This document shows positions 60,526 to 64,000 of a stretch of 64,000 nt of DNA, piece by piece. The translations under genes were made by a program, and so were the position numbers. The notes under the pieces were generated by a model. That model was not told the origin of the DNA, searched no databases, and worked only from the letters and a program-made list of their open reading frames with translations. This DNA is from Nitrospinaceae bacterium. Its GTDB lineage: Bacteria > Nitrospinota > Nitrospinia > Nitrospinales > Nitrospinaceae. The stretch covers positions 62,001-126,000 of the forward strand of contig JANQEK010000007.1 in assembly GCA_028278405.1 (NCBI GenBank), given 5' to 3'. Every line of letters begins with the position of its first letter. Position 1 is the stretch's first letter.

Positions 60526-61572
60526 TCAGTTGATGCAAACTTTTCTCATGCCGTCGAAATTGTCGAGGACCATGCCGGCGCCCTTGACGATACTGAGCAG
60601 GGGCTCGTCGGGAACGAAGGTTTTGAGGTTGGTGCTTTCTTCGATCAGCTTGTCGAGGCCGCGGATCAAGGCGCCGCCGCCGGTGAGGTAGATGCCGTTG
60701 GAGTAGATGTCCGCCGAAAGTTCCGGTGGGGTTTTTTCCAGAGCCCGCATCAACACAGTGATGATGGCGGCAATCGGCTCTCTCATGGCTTCGCGGATTT
60801 CTTCGTCGTTGATGACGATAGAAGTCGGAACTCCGGTTTTGACATTCAACCCGCGCACTTCGGTGGTGAGAGCCGGTTGCACCGGGTAGGCGCTTCCGAT
60901 TTGGATTTTGACCCGCTCGGCTTCAAAAATACCGATATTCAAATGATGCTGTAAGCGCATATACCGCAAAATGGATTCGTCGAGTTCGTCGCCGGCGACC
61001 CGTATGGACTCGCCGTAAGCGATGGCCGATAGAGACGTGACCGCCACGTCCGTGGTTCCACCGCCGATATCGACCACCATGTTGCCTTCCGCTTTATGCA
61101 CCGGGATGCCGACGCCGATTGCAGCGGCCATGGGTTCCTCTACCAGATGAACTTCCCGGACGCCTGCCATGGTGGCTGCGTCGATGACTGCTTTCTTTTC
61201 AACCTGCGTGATACAGGTGGGAATACCCACGACCATTCGGGGTTTGATGAAGCGATAGTGTTTTAAAATTTTCTGGATGAAGTACTTGATCATCGTATTA
61301 GTGATTTCAAAATCAGCGATCACGCCATCCTTCATCGGTCGAATGGTCTTCAACTTATTATGGGTCCGGCCGTACATTTGTTTGGCCTCCAAACCCACGG
61401 CTACCGGATCTCCATACCCGTGACCATTATTACTGCTGACAGCTACAACGGAAGGCTCGTTCAGCACGATTCCCTGGTTTTTGACATAGACCAGCGTATT
61501 GGCGGTGCCCAGATCCATGGCAACATCGGCTACGAAATAATCGGATAGATTTTTGAAAATGCTCTTAACCAT
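60526..61572 (-). CDS. mreB: Rod shape-determining protein MreB
   Basis: A 348-residue actin homologue. DVAMDLGTANTLVYV is the phosphate-1 loop, VVDIGGGTTDVAVTSL phosphate-2, EEPMAAAIGVG connect-1 and YLTGGGALIRGLDKL the adenosine loop. It forms filaments that guide cell-wall synthesis. ATG at 61572 is favoured over GTG 61578 because of GAGAG upstream. mreC and mreD, usually next to it, are absent; the gene overlaps the end of a GAF-domain gene instead by eight bases. Confidence 0.95.
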   Translation of the reverse strand: MVKSIFKNLSDYFVADVAMDLGTANTLVYVKNQGIVLNEPSVVAVSSNNGHGYGDPVAVGLEAKQMYGRTHNKLKTIRPMKDGVIADFEITNTMIKYFIQKILKHYRFIKPRMVVGIPTCITQVEKKAVIDAATMAGVREVHLVEEPMAAAIGVGIPVHKAEGNMVVDIGGGTTDVAVTSLSAIAYGESIRVAGDELDESILRYMRLQHHLNIGIFEAERVKIQIGSAYPVQPALTTEVRGLNVKTGVPTSIVINDEEIREAMREPIAAIITVLMRALEKTPPELSADIYSNGIYLTGGGALIRGLDKLIEESTNLKTFVPDEPLLSIVKGAGMVLDNFDGMRKVCIN

Positions 61573-62986
61573 GGACACTCTCTTCAGAATGAATGGTTCT
61601 GGCCCAGGCGGTTTCGATCAATTCTTTCAAATCGCTGCCGTCAGAGGGGAAGGAAGACAGACCGTACTCAAATTCCAGCTTCATCTGTGTGCCTTCCAAG
61701 TTGAAAGATACTTGCGACAAGGTTTCACGGATTGAATATTCGAGTTCGTGGGTTTCCTGATCGCTGAGATCGGTTATCATCAGAACCAACCCCACATCGG
61801 AATGTTTCATAAATATTTTTGGAGGATCGATCTGATCGGACAATAAAATGATTATCTGGTCCAGGAGAAGGTCGGATTTTTCCTGACTTCTTTGTTTTAA
61901 AACAGCGGGGGCACTTTGAATGCGGATGGACAGGAATGTTACCGGGAGGTTTTCCCGAATAATTTCCCTCTCAAGCGCTTTTTTATGGACGGATAAAAAG
62001 GAGTCAGAAGAAAGGATCTTATTTTCACTCCGGTTTACGATGAATTCGGCTTGTGGCGGCGTATTCTTTTGGTTCATTGAAGAAGCGACAAAGTTCGTCA
62101 TCAGGCTTAATCGATCCATGTCTATTTGCTTCAGGCCGTTGCGTGCGCGGGTGGCACAAACCACTATGCCCAGCATTCTTTTTTCATTGGCGATGGGGGC
62201 GGCCATGACCGAACCAAAGGAGACCGACGGTTCGTCCTCGGAGAAAACAATCCATGGGTGGTTCAGTGTATTGGGAACCAGCATGGGTTGTCCGTTGTCC
62301 AGGCAGGAACCGCAGATTCCGGTTCCGGATTCGACCGTGAGGGGTTTTAATCCCTGGCCCCAGCCTTTACTGTGCGTGATTCGCCCGGTGCCATCGCTTT
62401 CAAACCACACTACAGCGGTGGCGTCGCACTGAATCAGGGAGCGCGGGATATGTAGAAAGCGTTCGCTGAGCGCTTTACGGTGCGGGGAATCATTGAGAAA
62501 GCGGCACCATTTCATCATCTGCTGAAAGTCGGCAGGTTCTCCGTCGATCCAACTGGGGCTTCTTCTTTCAAGACTCAGATACCAGGCCATCTGATCGGCA
62601 AACCCATGGATCAATTTCTGAAGCTTCGGAGTAAAGCTGTAATTTTCTTTTGAGTCGACTACCAGGATGCCTTCCAGTTCACGCCGTACCACGGGGACTA
62701 CCATGAGACCTTTGATGTCTTCCGGTTCGGCGTACCATTCGAGGTGCGAAGGATCGGCTCCCATAAAATCATCAACGAGGGAATCCCTGTGCAATGCCGC
62801 CTGGCCGAGCAAACCTTCTCCGATGGCATACGTTGCATCGGTTTTTAAATGAGAGCTGAGAGTCAGGTGAGAGCGTAACTTTAGTGTGCCCTCCTCAAGA
62901 TTAACTGTGTACAGAGCCGTGGTAAATGCGTCGGCCACATTACTGGTGAGTTCGATCAAATTTGTGAGGGCATTTTTGGAGGACAT
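61565..62986 (-). CDS. GAF-GAF protein with a degenerate GGDEF-like C-terminal domain
   Basis: A 473-residue soluble protein. Two GAF domains are seen at about 1-145 (FTTALYTVNLEEGTLKLRS, IGEGLLGQAAL, GLMVVPVVRRELEGILVVDS) and about 155-305 (VESGTGICGSCLDNGQPML, SFGSVMAAPIANEKRMLGIVV). The last 150 residues, ending YGLSSFPSDGSDLKELIETAWAR, follow the GGDEF fold, but the GGDEF motif itself is replaced by HSDVG, so it should not make c-di-GMP. It is likely a cyclic-nucleotide- or protein-binding switch. Its stop lies inside the start of mreB, suggesting translation coupling with cell-shape control. Confidence 0.85.
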   Translation of the reverse strand: MSSKNALTNLIELTSNVADAFTTALYTVNLEEGTLKLRSHLTLSSHLKTDATYAIGEGLLGQAALHRDSLVDDFMGADPSHLEWYAEPEDIKGLMVVPVVRRELEGILVVDSKENYSFTPKLQKLIHGFADQMAWYLSLERRSPSWIDGEPADFQQMMKWCRFLNDSPHRKALSERFLHIPRSLIQCDATAVVWFESDGTGRITHSKGWGQGLKPLTVESGTGICGSCLDNGQPMLVPNTLNHPWIVFSEDEPSVSFGSVMAAPIANEKRMLGIVVCATRARNGLKQIDMDRLSLMTNFVASSMNQKNTPPQAEFIVNRSENKILSSDSFLSVHKKALEREIIRENLPVTFLSIRIQSAPAVLKQRSQEKSDLLLDQIIILLSDQIDPPKIFMKHSDVGLVLMITDLSDQETHELEYSIRETLSQVSFNLEGTQMKLEFEYGLSSFPSDGSDLKELIETAWARTIHSEESVHG

Positions 62987-63284
62987 AAATTAAAACTTCG
63001 GGCCCGAATTGTTCGTTTAAACAATAAACACCGATCCACTCAAAGTGTGCCCGCTTACGGTGGATTCGCGGAGTTCACCAAAAACCACGGAAGAGTGGCG
63101 TGCCGACTCGACCCAAAAGGGTGGTGAGAACGGATCAGCCCTCCTCTGGATTGTGATTGGAAGAAAAAAGCCTTCTAAAACAAACATTTTAAAGGGTGTT
63201 ACAGCAGGTGTCAATCTTTTTGCAGGCGGTAAAACCCTTTATTTGCTTGAGTTGCGTTAACTATGGGATTAACAATTAAACTCC
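62987..63284. other. Gene-free interval upstream of the tRNA promoter
   Basis: About 300 bases between the GAF gene (minus) and the tRNA promoter (plus). No gene, repeat or hairpin terminator was recognised; short frames here lack support. Confidence 0.4.
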
Positions 63285-63314
63285 TTGACAGGAAAGGGGA
63301 GCGGTTACTATACT
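63285..63314 (+). promoter_or_regulatory. Sigma-70-type promoter for tRNA-Val/tRNA-Asp
   Basis: TTGACA at 63285-63290, 18-base spacer, TATACT at 63309-63314. The tRNA-Val begins 45 bases after the -10. A G/C-rich GGGTTTCCCGACCC discriminator-like region follows. Confidence 0.85.
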
Positions 63315-63359
63315 TCAACCTTCTTTTTGAGGGTTTCCCGACCCGAAAGGAAAAAAAAT

Positions 63360-63435
63360 GGGCTGATAGCTCAGTTGGGAGAGCATCGGCCTTACAAGCC
63401 GAGGGTCACAGGTTCGAGCCCTGTTCAGCCCACCA
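63360..63435 (+). tRNA. tRNA-Val (anticodon TAC)
   Basis: A 76-base cloverleaf: acceptor GGGCTGA/TCAGCCC, D-arm GCTCAGTTGGGAGAGC, anticodon loop CTTACAA (TAC), T-loop GTTCGAGCC, discriminator A and encoded CCA. Confidence 0.97.
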
Positions 63436-63537
63436 TTTTTTCTAAAAAGGGAAAGGGGGAGAGCCGGGTCTACAATCGTTCCTCTTGTCAGGATGGTTCT
63501 CTTCCGGTACACTTCCGATTCCAAATAAAACGACCGC

Positions 63538-63614
<77 letters not shown>

Positions 63615-63626
63615 TTTTTCAAAAAA

Positions 63627-63655
63627 GGCCAGCCGTTACAGGCTGGCATTTTTTA
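63627..63655. terminator. Bidirectional intrinsic terminator
   Basis: A seven-pair GC stem GCCAGCC/GGCTGGC with a six-base loop, an A-run on the left and ATTTTTTATTT on the right. It ends the tRNA transcript and the minus-strand transporter gene. Confidence 0.92.
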
Positions 63656-63677
63656 TTTCATCCTTCGTACACTTTAA

Positions 63678-64000
63678 TCAAGAATTGCTGCTGATTAAAA
63701 ATATGATTCCGGCAGTAGCGAGTCCGATAAGAACCGCGCGCAGGCCTGACCACAGCCAGAAAGTTCCGCTGATCCGTCCCAGAAAAATTCCCAGAAAAAG
63801 AATCGTAAGAAAGGAAAAACCGATGCCGGTTTCCAATGGGCCCAGGGGCATTGCCACTCCGATTTTATCCAGCCACAGTGGCATGATGATAAACAGTGAA
63901 ATCAAAAACGGAGACAGACCATTGACAGCCGCGATCACCCAGGGGGTGATTTGACTGGCTCTGCCGTAGTCGGATTCTTCCAGCGGTGATACCAGCGACT
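63678..64000 (-). CDS. C-terminal part of a VIT1/CCC1-like membrane transporter (5' end outside window)
   Basis: The frame is open from the window edge to a stop at 63678 and gives about 107 residues. It starts SLVSPLEESDYGRASQITPW and then has three membrane helices (VNGLSPFLISLFIIMPLWL, TGIGFSFLTILFLGIFLG and LRAVLIGLATAGIIFLIS). The linker LGRISGTFWLWSGLRAVLIG is close to the last two helices of VIT1/CCC1-family iron/manganese transporters. The family call rests on this one segment, so it is moderate. The ORF-like start at 63938 is internal. Confidence 0.6.
   Translation of the reverse strand, partial: SLVSPLEESDYGRASQITPWVIAAVNGLSPFLISLFIIMPLWLDKIGVAMPLGPLETGIGFSFLTILFLGIFLGRISGTFWLWSGLRAVLIGLATAGIIFLISSNS

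Overview
The window looks like chromosome from a free-living, didermic (Gram-negative), c-type-cytochrome-rich bacterium of roughly 50% GC. Signs are an LPS export gene (lptG), many signal peptides and lipoboxes, a Tat substrate, an outer-membrane beta-barrel, meso-diaminopimelate synthesis and two very large multiheme cytochromes. The overall character (multihemes, SUMF1-domain proteins, NHL and TPR proteins) makes me think of Nitrospinota (Nitrospina-like nitrite oxidisers). That is an impression from gene content, not something the sequence proves. I see no phage, transposase, CRISPR array or rRNA operon.

Region by region. 0-10 kb is a surface-glycan locus: the tail of a glycoside-hydrolase-like gene, a CelD/BioF2-like acyltransferase, two radical SAM/SPASM proteins, an O-antigen ligase/polymerase, two GT4 glycosyltransferases and a nucleotidyltransferase plus 4,6-dehydratase pair of the CDP-glucose type. 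10-21 kb is mixed: tRNA-Arg(TCT), a three-PAS membrane protein with no output domain, two FKBP-type isomerases, a ferredoxin-metallo-beta-lactamase fusion, a Cys-rich repeat membrane protein beside a TPR-SUMF1 protein, a YqhA-type membrane protein, an OM barrel, a His-rich Spy/CpxP-like protein, tRNA-Pro, tRNA-Arg(TCG), tRNA-His and sspB. 21-32 kb holds an MBL-fold protein with an altered metal site, acetolactate synthase, two lipoproteins, a ppx - lptG - amgK-like run, a [2Fe-2S] protein, and a DUF1015 gene overlapping engB.

32-45 kb is the respiratory-looking part. A membrane protein fused to a spermidine-synthase-like domain faces a tight four-gene cytochrome operon (12-heme, 10-heme, diheme, monoheme). 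Beyond it lie an HPt protein, glgX, a small secreted protein and a secreted NHL-repeat double propeller. 45-52.5 kb carries a B12-binding radical SAM protein, a cupin, and then dapF-dapA-dapB running with almost no gaps into a Tat-exported molybdopterin oxidoreductase and a SUMF1-fold lipoprotein. 52.5-63 kb is a minus-strand block: a CHASE8-PAS hybrid histidine kinase preceded by an attenuator-like leader with a 14-codon ORF, a DUF4410 lipoprotein, a SUMF1-CcdA fusion overlapping a TlpA-like thioredoxin, a group of small Fe-S genes with a JAMM peptidase, and mreB overlapping a GAF-GAF-degenerate-GGDEF protein. The right edge has tRNA-Val, tRNA-Asp and the 3' end of a VIT1/CCC1-like transporter gene.

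The parts worth most attention are: (1) the leader at 55.28-55.45 kb, with a near-perfect anti-anti-Shine-Dalgarno, a tiny ORF and a set of mutually competing hairpins ahead of a kinase; (2) the SUMF1-CcdA fusion with its TlpA partner; (3) the dapFAB-molybdoenzyme-SUMF1 lipoprotein operon; (4) the paralogous 12- and 10-heme cytochromes, one with a CX4CH site replacing CX2CH; and (5) coupling of mreB to a sensor with a dead GGDEF-like domain. Functions below come from reading motifs by eye; no database search was possible.
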